This document shows, piece by piece, positions 26,522 to 34,638 of a stretch of DNA of 64,000 nt (position 1 is its first letter; each line of letters begins with the position of its first letter). The notes beneath the pieces are model-generated. The model was not told where the DNA came from and did not search any database. It worked only from the letters and a program-made list of their open reading frames with translations. This stretch comes from Nostoc sp. UHCC 0926. GTDB taxonomy: Bacteria > Cyanobacteriota > Cyanobacteriia > Cyanobacteriales > Nostocaceae. Where the stretch lies: contig NZ_CP117768.1 of NCBI RefSeq assembly GCF_028623165.1, positions 992,001 to 1,056,000 of the forward strand. Reading direction: 5' to 3'. The position numbers and the translations under genes were made by a program.

Positions 26522-27067
26522 TTAACCAGGCTTTTTAATCTGACGTGCCATGTCTAAGTAAGCACTCATATTCGCTCCTGGACGCCGCCGGCCATTAGAG
26601 CTAGTAGCTGAAGGAGCGAGATATTTAGGCGCAAACGTTGTTTCTTTTGGCTCCTCTTTGAGTACTTTGGCTGCTGCGGCTTTTGCATTTTTGCCAGGTT
26701 CAACTTTAAGACCCTCAGCAGTCTGAACTAGCGTAACATCAGCTGGTTTGGGATTTTTAGCTGATTTTCCCTTACCCTTAGCTGCGGCGGTTTTTGTTCC
26801 GTTCAATGAATCTGGCTTGGATGGATCTGGTGCTTCTGATGTAATTGTTGCCGTTACTTTCTTAGCATTCGATCCAACTGTCTCTGCTACTTTCTTCACA
26901 TTCGATGCTACATCTTTAGCAGCATCTTTCACAGCATCTTTGGCTTCGTCCAATTCTAAGAAGTAGCCGTTGCTTTTCTTCTTCCCTGGTAAGAGTCCGG
27001 TAATGAAACCCAGAATACCGCTAAGAAAACCCTGAATACCCGAAATTGACTTTTTGATAAAACCCAT
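26522..27067 (-). CDS. Ala/Lys-rich protein with amphipathic N-terminus, unknown function
   Basis: I do not recognise a domain in this 181-residue protein. Residues 1-28 (MGFIKKSISGIQGFLSGILG, then FITGLLPGKKK) could lie on or in a membrane. Residues 40-75 form a charged helix rich in Ala, Lys and Val (DAVKDAAKDVASNVKKVAET). The middle is low-complexity Lys/Ala/Pro. The end is a compact motif, GANMSAYLDMARQIKKPG. AGGAGTAATTGT lies before the ATG on the minus strand, which supports the start. It is probably a cyanobacterial structural or membrane-associated protein; nothing more can be said. Confidence 0.7.
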   Translation of the reverse strand: MGFIKKSISGIQGFLSGILGFITGLLPGKKKSNGYFLELDEAKDAVKDAAKDVASNVKKVAETVGSNAKKVTATITSEAPDPSKPDSLNGTKTAAAKGKGKSAKNPKPADVTLVQTAEGLKVEPGKNAKAAAAKVLKEEPKETTFAPKYLAPSATSSNGRRRPGANMSAYLDMARQIKKPG

Positions 27068-27471
27068 TACAATTACTCCTGCCTTTTACCTTTTATATTT
27101 GAAACTCAACCGTAATTGTTAAAAATTACGACAAAATGTTACATTTTATGCTTTGCGTCACCCCATTCTGGTGACAACCGTTATGGGTTTGTGCTTAATC
27201 AACATTGTAGTAAAACTAGAGGGCAAATGTTTTCTTGCAAGCACTTGCGACCTGTATCACCGAGAACTAATTATTAAATTTTACTGTGACTAAGAGCAAG
27301 ATCCTGAAAGCAGGCTTCACAATAATTAACATTTCTTTGTTTGAAAATTACTGATTGGAGAAAAGCAAGCAGTTTACTTTCAACCAGTGGGAGGAGTGTC
27401 ATAGTTTGTTGACAGATAGCAACGGTACTCGGTTACATTTTCTACAGACTTAATTCAGCCGGATTTGGTAG
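27068..27471. other. Spacer between divergent genes, nothing specific seen
   Basis: A 400-base spacer between the divergent genes at 27067 and 27472. It should contain both promoters, but I see no strong palindrome, repeat family or RNA gene in it. Confidence 0.4.
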
Positions 27472-28176
27472 ATGAACACTGAAAATCAGCAGCGCAATCC
27501 CGTCTTATTAATACACGGGATTGACGACACAGAGGCAGTTTTTTATAAAATGAGGGCATACCTAATACAACAGGGTTGGTCTGTATATAGCTTGAATCTA
27601 GTTCCTAATAATGGTGATGTGGCTCTTGATGAGTTGGCAAAGCAAGTAGCCGATTATGTTACGGCCAGCTTTGCGTCAGAACAACGCCTAGATTTAGTCG
27701 GCTTTAGCATGGGAGGAATTGTCAGCCGTTACTATGTCCAGCGATTGGGAGGAATTAACCGCGTCCAAAGGTTTATCACCATCTCTTCGCCCCATCATGG
27801 AACTGTGGTTGCTTATGCTTCCCAGCGTCCTGGTTGTATACAAATGCGCCCCAACAGCCTTTTTCTCAAGGATTTGAATTCTGATGCTGATATGTTAAGA
27901 CAGCTAAACTTTACATCTATCTGGACACCTTATGATTTGATGATTGTCCCAGCGAATAGTTCACAAATGCCCGTGGGAGAAGAGGTAGTTGTGCCAGTTT
28001 CTTTCCACCCTTGGATGCTGACAGACTCCAAGAGTTTAGCAGTAGTCACAGCAGCTTTAGCAGAGCGGATTCAATCCAGTTCGGATAAGGCTCCATCCCC
28101 CCAACTTCCGTTAAAAAAGCTTGCTCAGAATGGCTCTATTTCCCCCTTTTTAAGGAGGATTGAGGGGGATCTTTAA
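27472..28176 (+). CDS. Lipase/esterase-like alpha/beta hydrolase
   Basis: This 234-residue hydrolase resembles bacterial triacylglycerol lipases (class 2 type). It has the oxyanion motif VLLIHGIDD near residue 12, the nucleophile elbow GFSMGG near residues 78-83, TISSPHHGT, and candidate Asp (TPYDLMIVP) and His (FHPWMLTDS) residues. No signal peptide is visible, so it is probably cytosolic or membrane-associated. The last 25 residues or so (PSPQLPLKKLAQNG, SPFLRRIEGDL) are encoded by a dispersed spacer repeat rich in CCCCC and GGGGG words, so the native C-terminus was probably shorter and has been extended by the repeat. Confidence 0.85.
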   Translation: MNTENQQRNPVLLIHGIDDTEAVFYKMRAYLIQQGWSVYSLNLVPNNGDVALDELAKQVADYVTASFASEQRLDLVGFSMGGIVSRYYVQRLGGINRVQRFITISSPHHGTVVAYASQRPGCIQMRPNSLFLKDLNSDADMLRQLNFTSIWTPYDLMIVPANSSQMPVGEEVVVPVSFHPWMLTDSKSLAVVTAALAERIQSSSDKAPSPQLPLKKLAQNGSISPFLRRIEGDL

Positions 28177-28300
28177 AGATTGTGCAGCTTAACCCAAGCG
28201 GATTGAAAGCGGATTAAACTGCTCTTTCTTAAGAAAGCATCCAGTTAGTAGCCAGGATACTTGTTACACTTGCATTCTTTTATTTTTAATTTTGAATTAC

Positions 28301-28732
28301 TTAAGTCCTATCGCCAATTTGTGTATGTTCGTAACTCCCAAAAATTGCCTCTGGGTGACGATAATATTTGAACTCCATTAGGTTATAAAAAGGATCTTCT
28401 AAAAAGAAAGTGCGATGCTCAAGAGGAGAACCAACAAAGCGGTTTTTGGTTGATTCGCGAAAAAGTAGCTGTTGCTGTTGTGCCCTTTCTAGTAAATTCT
28501 GCCAGTCACGTTCTTGAGTAAAAATTAGCCCAAAGTGTCTGGGATAGATAGTGCGTTGCGGTGCCAAGGGTTCTTTGGTGACGTGAGCCACTAGTTGATG
28601 ACTGTAGAGATTGAGAATCAGGGCGTGCTGGTTTTCACGACCAGGAATACAGCCCAAGCCATCCACGTAATATGCTTTTGTTTGGGCAACGTCAGTCACA
28701 GGGAAAGCAAGATGGAATAAAGTTTGGCTCAT
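28301..28732 (-). CDS. VOC (glyoxalase/bleomycin-resistance) family protein
   Basis: The 143-residue protein has the vicinal-oxygen-chelate fold pattern. A first module FHLAFPVTDVAQTKAYYVDG carries a His metal ligand at residue 7. A second module HFGLIF, RTFFLEDPFYNLMEFKYY carries further His and Glu ligand candidates. The substrate is unknown; the family includes dioxygenases, isomerases and resistance proteins. The gene stands alone on the minus strand. Confidence 0.88.
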   Translation of the reverse strand: MSQTLFHLAFPVTDVAQTKAYYVDGLGCIPGRENQHALILNLYSHQLVAHVTKEPLAPQRTIYPRHFGLIFTQERDWQNLLERAQQQQLLFRESTKNRFVGSPLEHRTFFLEDPFYNLMEFKYYRHPEAIFGSYEHTQIGDRT

Positions 28733-29238
28733 AGCTTGTGTGGAAAAGACTAGTAGTTGATGCTATCTACAATTTATGCTGTTAAGTCTTGATTGTGGTC
28801 AACTTGAACACAGTTTTAATTGACATTAACTTATATCCTTTATCGTGATGACTAAGATTGGGAACTGAGTACCACTTCAGCCGCTGCACCATGCACCTAT
28901 ACTAATTTAGGTTTGCATGAGCACACACTTAGGAACGTAGATTTAATAACTTAAAACTTTATTAGGATGTGTTCGGTGTGTTACACACTCGAAGAGTCCA
29001 CCCAATTAAACAGAAGTTTTGCATTTTGTTTAATCCAGGTTCTTTAGTCAATGTTGGAGTGTATATCTAAGACATTGTTTGTAGTTTTACACTCAGTTTT
29101 CAGAGCGATACCTACGCAAGTTAGTTAATAATACAAACATATTACTTGATCTGGGGAGGTGTGAGAAATTAAGCAATAAGGGTGATAAATTCGTTATTCT
29201 GTTGATATTCAGACAAAATTACTCATGATTAATTGCTG
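28733..29238. other. Spacer, nothing specific seen
   Basis: About 500 bases between the divergent VOC and DUF92 genes. Base composition is AT-rich and ordinary. I see no credible frame, hairpin or RNA gene. Confidence 0.4.
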
Positions 29239-30036
29239 ATGTCATCTTTAATTGATTCTGTTAATCCCTGGTTGATAGCAGTAGGATTAAACACAATTCT
29301 ATTGGGTTTAGCTTGGATTGCTCCGAAAAAGCTGCTTACCCCAGCAGGGTTATTCCACGCTTGGTTTCTGGCTATCTTAATTTGGGTAACTCTAGGCTGG
29401 CAAGGATATGCAGTAATAATGTTCTATTTTCTGGTTGGTTCTGGGGTTACCCGCATCGGTATGGCGCAGAAGGAGGCAGAGGGAATTGCCGAAAAGCGTT
29501 CTGGGGCAAGAGGCCCAGAAAATGTTTGGGGTTCGGCTTTGACTGGGGCGCTGTGTGCCTTGGGAGTAGGGATGATAAATTCGGGATTTCTTGTCCCTAG
29601 TTCCCAATTCCTAGTCCCCAATCCCCAGTCCCTACTTTTGTTAGGCTATGTAGCGAGTTTCAGCACCAAGCTGGCTGACACCACTGCTAGCGAAGTCGGT
29701 AAAGCGTATGGTAAAAGCACCTTTCTAATTACCACACTCCAACCAGTGCCTCGCGGCACAGAAGGGGCGGTAAGCTTGGAAGGAACTTTAGCTGGTATTG
29801 TGGCTTCTGTAGCGATCGCATTTGTTGGTTGGGGAGTTGGTTTAATTGATCTATTGGGAGTAGCTTGGTGTGTACTGGCAGCATTTATTGCCACCAACTT
29901 AGAAAGTGTGATTGGGGCAACACTGCAATCTAAGTATACTTGGCTGACCAATGAAGTAGTTAATATTATTAATACTTTAATCGGTGCGATCGCGGCTGTG
30001 CTACTTGCCTGGACATGGATAAGCATCATTAAGTAG
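29239..30036 (+). CDS. DUF92/TIGR00297 membrane protein, phytyl-phosphate kinase-like
   Basis: The 265-residue multi-pass membrane protein belongs to the DUF92 family. Its plant member VTE6 and cyanobacterial relatives phosphorylate phytyl phosphate to phytyl diphosphate for tocopherol and chlorophyll recycling. Characteristic words are LTPAGLFHAWFLAILIWVTL, KRSGARGPENVWGSA, and the C-terminal NLESVIGATLQ and NEVVNIINTLIGA. Residues about 117-134 (FLVPSSQFLVPNPQSLLL) are encoded by AGTCCCC-type spacer repeat words inserted in frame. The start at the ATG of 29239 was preferred over a TTG two codons upstream. The kinase function is inferred from family. Confidence 0.85.
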   Translation: MSSLIDSVNPWLIAVGLNTILLGLAWIAPKKLLTPAGLFHAWFLAILIWVTLGWQGYAVIMFYFLVGSGVTRIGMAQKEAEGIAEKRSGARGPENVWGSALTGALCALGVGMINSGFLVPSSQFLVPNPQSLLLLGYVASFSTKLADTTASEVGKAYGKSTFLITTLQPVPRGTEGAVSLEGTLAGIVASVAIAFVGWGVGLIDLLGVAWCVLAAFIATNLESVIGATLQSKYTWLTNEVVNIINTLIGAIAAVLLAWTWISIIK

Positions 30037-30485
30037 CCCGGTGAGAATAAACAATTACTCGTTAATATCGGGTATAGTATGGGTTTTTTGCACCACTTGC
30101 GACAACTTTGGTCACCTGAGCAACGCAGTGGCTCGACTTTTAGCAACTAGGATAGAAAACTGGCAAGAAACAATTCTTAATATATTTTGTTTTATTTTTG
30201 CCTAACTACCTGATTATTTCTCTGAATCTATAAAGATTTGGTTACACAACTTGCTTTGCTTTACAACTAATATTTTCAATCCTGTTTTGTCCTCACTAGA
30301 CCGTAAAAGTAATCATGGGAAATTATTTTATTTACTAGCTATATAATTTTTTAACCATTGAAATGTAATTAGTTCATGGAATATTTATCATATTGATCCA
30401 TCAATGACAAGATAATTTATATATGTTCTATATGATTGAATTTAAAAGTCCTATAAGTGTTTAACCATATTAACATAATTAATTC
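30037..30485. other. Spacer upstream of the secretion cluster
   Basis: A 450-base, very AT-rich spacer. Its right half is a 70-bp direct duplication described separately. No other gene or RNA is evident. Confidence 0.45.
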
Positions 30486-30530
30486 ATGGAACCTTTATCA
30501 TTTTTGACAATCAATGACCAAATAATTTCT
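30351..30530 (+). repeat. 70-bp direct duplication of the ppiC leader and start
   Basis: Bases 30351-30420 and 30461-30530 align without gaps at an offset of 110. By hand I count about 54 of 70 identities, including TTCATGGA, TTTATCA, TCAATGAC and ATAATTT. The downstream copy contains the true start codon of the parvulin gene. The upstream copy has the equivalent ATG at 30376, but its frame closes after a few codons. Confidence 0.7.
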
Positions 30531-31268
30531 CTTGAGGAAGCAATAAAGTACCTGCAAGCCTCTGGAAAATTGGGACACTTCATTGGGGATATTCTTCGCC
30601 AGTACGTAATTGAAGAAGAAATCCGAACCCGAGACGATGTTGAGATTGGTACAGCAATAACTGAACAGGCAATTATTGACTTTAGGCTGAAAAATGAACT
30701 GACTGACCCCCAAAGTTTTCAAGAATGGTTAAAGACTAATAACACAGATTACGCTACCTTTCACACATCGGTTGCTTTTGGTTACAAGTTAGAAAAGCTA
30801 AAAGCTGTAGTGACCCAAGCAAAACTCCAAGAATATTTTATTGAACGCAAAATTTTTTTGGATCGGGTAGTACTTTCCCGGATCGTTGTTGATAATCAAG
30901 AACTGGCAGATGAACTACAAACCCAAATTGAAGAAGGAGGTAGCTTTGAGCAACTAGCTAAAGAGTATTCACTTTCAGATGACCGAATTGTGAACGGCAT
31001 GATGGGAATAGTCAGCCGAGGAAGTATGCCGGATATATTACGGGCAGCTATTGATGTGGCGAGTCCTGGACAATTAGTAGGACCGATAGAAATCGTTGGC
31101 AAAGACTCTCCCCCAGGAGAAGGACCTTATGGTTTGTTTCGAGTAGAACAATTTCTGCCAGCGTCTTTAGAAGATACTCAACTAAAGCAAGCACTACAAA
31201 ATGAGTTATTTGAGAAATGGCTAGCAGAGAAAATTCAAAAACTGACAGTCAAATTACAAGTGAGTTAA
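30486..31268 (+). CDS. PpiC-type (parvulin) peptidylprolyl isomerase, cytosolic
   Basis: The 260-residue protein has an N-terminal helical chaperone-like half resembling SurA-type proteins (residues about 15-120) and a parvulin domain near residues 125-235 (RVVLSRIVVDNQELADELQT, SFEQLAKEYSLSDDRIVNGM, GMMGIVSRGSMPDILRAAID). No signal peptide is present, which is unusual for SurA-like proteins and places it in the cytosol. Its last 52 bases overlap the ABC transporter gene, so the two are translationally coupled. A role in holding or folding the exported substrate before secretion is the most economical inference. Cyanobacterial parvulins next to HlyB-like exporters occur elsewhere. Confidence 0.85.
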   Translation: MEPLSFLTINDQIISLEEAIKYLQASGKLGHFIGDILRQYVIEEEIRTRDDVEIGTAITEQAIIDFRLKNELTDPQSFQEWLKTNNTDYATFHTSVAFGYKLEKLKAVVTQAKLQEYFIERKIFLDRVVLSRIVVDNQELADELQTQIEEGGSFEQLAKEYSLSDDRIVNGMMGIVSRGSMPDILRAAIDVASPGQLVGPIEIVGKDSPPGEGPYGLFRVEQFLPASLEDTQLKQALQNELFEKWLAEKIQKLTVKLQVS

Positions 31269-33964
31269 ATATTCTGGATAATGAATCTTTACGAGTAAAA
31301 GTGCTAGCTTCTTTGCCTTGGAATCAGCCACCGCTATGCTGGTTGACTCCCGAACAACAATCCCGATTGGAAAATGAGTCCCAAACCCGTCAGTATCGTC
31401 TTGGAGAAAAAATCTGGTCAAACGATGTCGGCGGTTACCAATTCTTAATTGTGGCTGGAAAAGTTCGCTTGCGAGACGACAGTCGTGACAAGTCGGCAAA
31501 GCTGCCCAACGCGCTGTCTCAAGAGGGCGTTGGCAAACCAATAGCCGCCCTAGATGTAGGGGATTGGTTTGGTGACTTACAAAAGCTGTCTGCGGATTTT
31601 AAAGCTGTAGCTGCTAGTAAAGAAGTGGTAGTAATGTATTGGGATACAGCGTTGTGGGCAGAATTTTCTAACCCACAAATTCAGGAGTTCTGGCAAGTAT
31701 TACCAGTGGGCATGGAGAGAGAAAGGGAGACATTTTCCTTCTCTTCCACTCGTTCACTAGCGCCAGCCTCAGAGGGAACTTCCAGCCCCCACAGCCTCCA
31801 ACCCCAAAGGGGACTCCCAGCCGCCAATCTAATCGTCTCAAATTATCCGTTTGTTGCCAGCTGGAACACCGCTGCTGCTTGTTTAACAATGGTGGCGCAA
31901 CAGTTAGAAAATTCTGTGCAACTGGAATGGGTGCAGCGCCAACTCAGAGGACAACGCCCAAAACAGGTTGTAGAAGCAGCAGAAAAGTTAGGGTTAGTGG
32001 TGCGGCGGTTACAAGTGAATTGGGGTGAGTTGCGACAGCTGTCATTTCCAGCCTTACTGCTGTGGAATTCTGACTCACCCCAGAGTCCATCTTGGGTGGT
32101 AGCCTATGGAGTTAAGAGCGATCGCCTAATTATCGCTAACCCTCTAAATCGCGATCGGATTTGCGAAAGCTTGCCGCAGTCGATAGTTGAGGCGTCTTGG
32201 GATGGACAATTGTGGCAAGTAGAACTAATATCTCAGCAAGAAAAATTTAACCTCAGTTGGTTCACCCCAGCAGTTTGGAAGTATAAGGGATTGCTAACAG
32301 AAGTATTGTTAGCATCTTTTACCTTGCAGCTTTTGGGGTTAACAACACCGCTAATTACGCAAGTTGTCATTGATAAAGTGATGGTGCAGGGGAGTTTGCC
32401 GACTCTCGATGTGATGGCGATCGCACTTTTGTTTGTAGCCATATTTGAGTCCATACTTGGTATTCTGCGCCTATTCATCTTTACTCATACAGCCCGTCGT
32501 CTGGATTTGAGTTTATCAGCACAGCTATTTCGCCACCTAATGCGTCTGCCTTTGGCTTATTTTGAGTCGCGGCGCGTCGGAGACACAATAGCACGAGTCC
32601 AGGAACTCGAACAAATTCGTCAGTTTCTCACCGGTACAGCATTAACTGTGATTTTGGATAGCATCTTTGCTGTGGTGTACCTGGCGTTGATGTTTTACTA
32701 TAACGTCCCACTCACCTTTGTCGCCTTAGCAGTACTACCACTATTTGCAACTTTGACGATAGTTGCAACACCAATTCTGCGTAACTGGCTCAACGAAACT
32801 TTTAACCGCAGTGCCGATAGTCAATCGTTTTTAGTGGAGACAATCACAGGAATTCACTCCGTAAAAGCCCATGCAGCCGAACCAGTAGCCCGCGATCGCT
32901 GGGAAGGCTTATTTGCTCGCTTCATTCGCACAGGTTTTAAAGCTTCTACCACCTCCAATATCAGCAGCAACATCGGTGACTTTCTCACCAATTTTTCCAC
33001 TATGCTGATTCTCTGGTTTGGAGCCAAGTTAGTCATCGAACAAAAGCTCACAATCGGACAGCTAGTTGCCTTTCAAATGCTGTCTGGCAGAGTCACAGGA
33101 CCACTTTTGCGCTTAGTACAGTTGTGGCAAAATCTCCAACAAGTGCTACTTTCTGTAGATCGCATTGGTGATATTCTGAACGTCTCTCCAGAAGCTGAAC
33201 TGGGAACTGGCCTAGTTTTACCACCCCTGAAAGGTCAAGTCACCTTCGAGCAAGTATTTTTCCGCTACCGGCCAAACTTTGAAGCAATTCTGCGGGGAAT
33301 ATCTTTCAATGTCGAACCAGGGCAATTTGTTGGCATTGTCGGACGCAGCGGTTCTGGTAAAAGTACGGTGTCTAAGATATTGCAACGCCTCTATCAAATT
33401 GAATCAGGACGCATCCTTATTGATGGTTTTGATATTAAAAGTGCCGATTTAGCCTCACTGCGGCAACAAATTAGTGTAGTTCTTCAAGAAGACTTTTTAT
33501 TCAACGGTTCCATTTTGGAAAATATCACTCTCGGTACTCCCGACATTACCGCAGAGCAAGTAGTAGAGGCGGCAAGATTAGCAGTGGCCCACGACTTTAT
33601 CAGTCAATTACCCTACGGTTACGAAACCAATGTTGGTGAACGCGGTACAGCTTTATCTGGCGGACAGAGACAACGTATTGCCCTAGCAAGGCTATTTCTT
33701 TCCCAAGCGCCGATTTTAGTTTTAGATGAAGCTACCAGTGCTTTGGATAGTGAAACTGAACAGCAGGTACTGCATAACCTGCAAAAAATTTCCGCTAATC
33801 GGACCGTGTTCCTCATTGCTCACCGCTTTGCCCCCCTCAAACGTGCTGATTTGATTTTGGTATTAGAGCAAGGCGTGATTGCCGAACGTGGTACTCACTC
33901 CCAGTTGTTGCAACAAAAGGGTTTGTACTGGTCACTATATCAACGGCAGCAGGCAAATATCTAG
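31217..33964 (+). CDS. HlyB-type ABC exporter with CNB-like and degenerate C39 domains
   Basis: This 915-residue exporter has, in order, a cyclic-nucleotide-binding-like domain (about residues 40-155, RQYRLGEKIW, GYQFLIVAGKVRLRDD), a linker, and a C39-peptidase-like domain (about 210-320). A six-helix transmembrane domain (about 345-640) and a nucleotide-binding domain follow. The latter has Walker A GRSGSGKST near 705, LSGGQRQRIALARL near 811 and Walker B ILVLDEATSALD near 832. In the C39 region the catalytic Cys, His and Asp align with Thr218, Ser292 and Asn308, so it should not cleave leader peptides. It likely works as a substrate-docking domain, as in HlyB. The start overlaps the parvulin gene. 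Confidence 0.92.
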   Translation: MASRENSKTDSQITSELNILDNESLRVKVLASLPWNQPPLCWLTPEQQSRLENESQTRQYRLGEKIWSNDVGGYQFLIVAGKVRLRDDSRDKSAKLPNALSQEGVGKPIAALDVGDWFGDLQKLSADFKAVAASKEVVVMYWDTALWAEFSNPQIQEFWQVLPVGMERERETFSFSSTRSLAPASEGTSSPHSLQPQRGLPAANLIVSNYPFVASWNTAAACLTMVAQQLENSVQLEWVQRQLRGQRPKQVVEAAEKLGLVVRRLQVNWGELRQLSFPALLLWNSDSPQSPSWVVAYGVKSDRLIIANPLNRDRICESLPQSIVEASWDGQLWQVELISQQEKFNLSWFTPAVWKYKGLLTEVLLASFTLQLLGLTTPLITQVVIDKVMVQGSLPTLDVMAIALLFVAIFESILGILRLFIFTHTARRLDLSLSAQLFRHLMRLPLAYFESRRVGDTIARVQELEQIRQFLTGTALTVILDSIFAVVYLALMFYYNVPLTFVALAVLPLFATLTIVATPILRNWLNETFNRSADSQSFLVETITGIHSVKAHAAEPVARDRWEGLFARFIRTGFKASTTSNISSNIGDFLTNFSTMLILWFGAKLVIEQKLTIGQLVAFQMLSGRVTGPLLRLVQLWQNLQQVLLSVDRIGDILNVSPEAELGTGLVLPPLKGQVTFEQVFFRYRPNFEAILRGISFNVEPGQFVGIVGRSGSGKSTVSKILQRLYQIESGRILIDGFDIKSADLASLRQQISVVLQEDFLFNGSILENITLGTPDITAEQVVEAARLAVAHDFISQLPYGYETNVGERGTALSGGQRQRIALARLFLSQAPILVLDEATSALDSETEQQVLHNLQKISANRTVFLIAHRFAPLKRADLILVLEQGVIAERGTHSQLLQQKGLYWSLYQRQQANI

Positions 33965-34638
33965 TCAAGCAATTTTGGATTTTGAATCTTCTCTACGAGA
34001 GGCTCCGCCAACAATTCCATTTTCCAAAATTTAAACATCGTAAATTCGGTGATCCCAAGTCTAAATTTAACACCACCTTTCCTAGTTCGGCTTCTAAAAC
34101 GCCTGTTGGATAAGCCGCCAGCCCCTACTTACAGGTATTTTCAGGAAATAGACCACGCGATAGGGGCGCAAGGCCTTGCGCCCCTACGACAGATCAGGTG
34201 TGATCAGAATGGTGTGCTTTTAAATCAGGTATTTGTCGTCTTAGTCTTGCATCACTAGAAAGGGAATTAGGAACAATTCTTTTTAAGGTATAAAAATAGG
34301 TGCGTTAACGGAGTGTAACGCACCCTACTGGCATGACACAGTTAAGGTAGTGCATTAAAAATCTCTGCAAACTCTAATTTTATAAATATAATGCAATTTT
34401 TATATGGCACTAATTTCGATTAATTAACTAGTAATAATTTAAAATTGACTTGATAAATTGACTCTTCAGAAAAAGCACTATTTTTAGAATGTTTTTTGGT
34501 AGTAAATTTAGCAATTTTTTATGAAATTCCATAGTAATTATTGACAATGGAGTTTATTCACAGATTAAAACCTTTGACAAAAGGTTTTAGCGCTTCAAGC
34601 TGTCAAAAAAAGATTGCTATCTTTGAGAAAAAATACTT
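33965..34638. other. Spacer with dispersed repeats between exporter and protease genes
   Basis: About 670 bases. They hold a partial MITE-like word (TCTACGAGAGGCTCCGCCAA near 33992-34011), the second copy of the palindromic repeat, and a GTGCGTTAACG-type hairpin near 34302-34325 that may terminate the exporter transcript. They end in an AT-rich stretch that should contain the protease promoter. The frame at 34049-34258 runs through the repeats and is rejected. Confidence 0.5.
34126..34200. repeat. Palindromic repeat element, copy 2
   Basis: The core at 34161-34186 is the same inverted repeat as at 2555-2582 (GGGGCGCAAGG/CCTTGCGCCCC). The flanking words TATTTTCAGG, ATAGACCA and ACGACAGAT are also the same. 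The conserved flanks show that both copies derive from one element. Confidence 0.7.

Noticed and set aside
34049..34258. Plus-strand frame after the ABC exporter, first considered as a small secreted peptide
   Set aside because: It runs through the palindromic repeat and lacks a leader motif such as a double-Gly site; no evidence for a peptide precursor.
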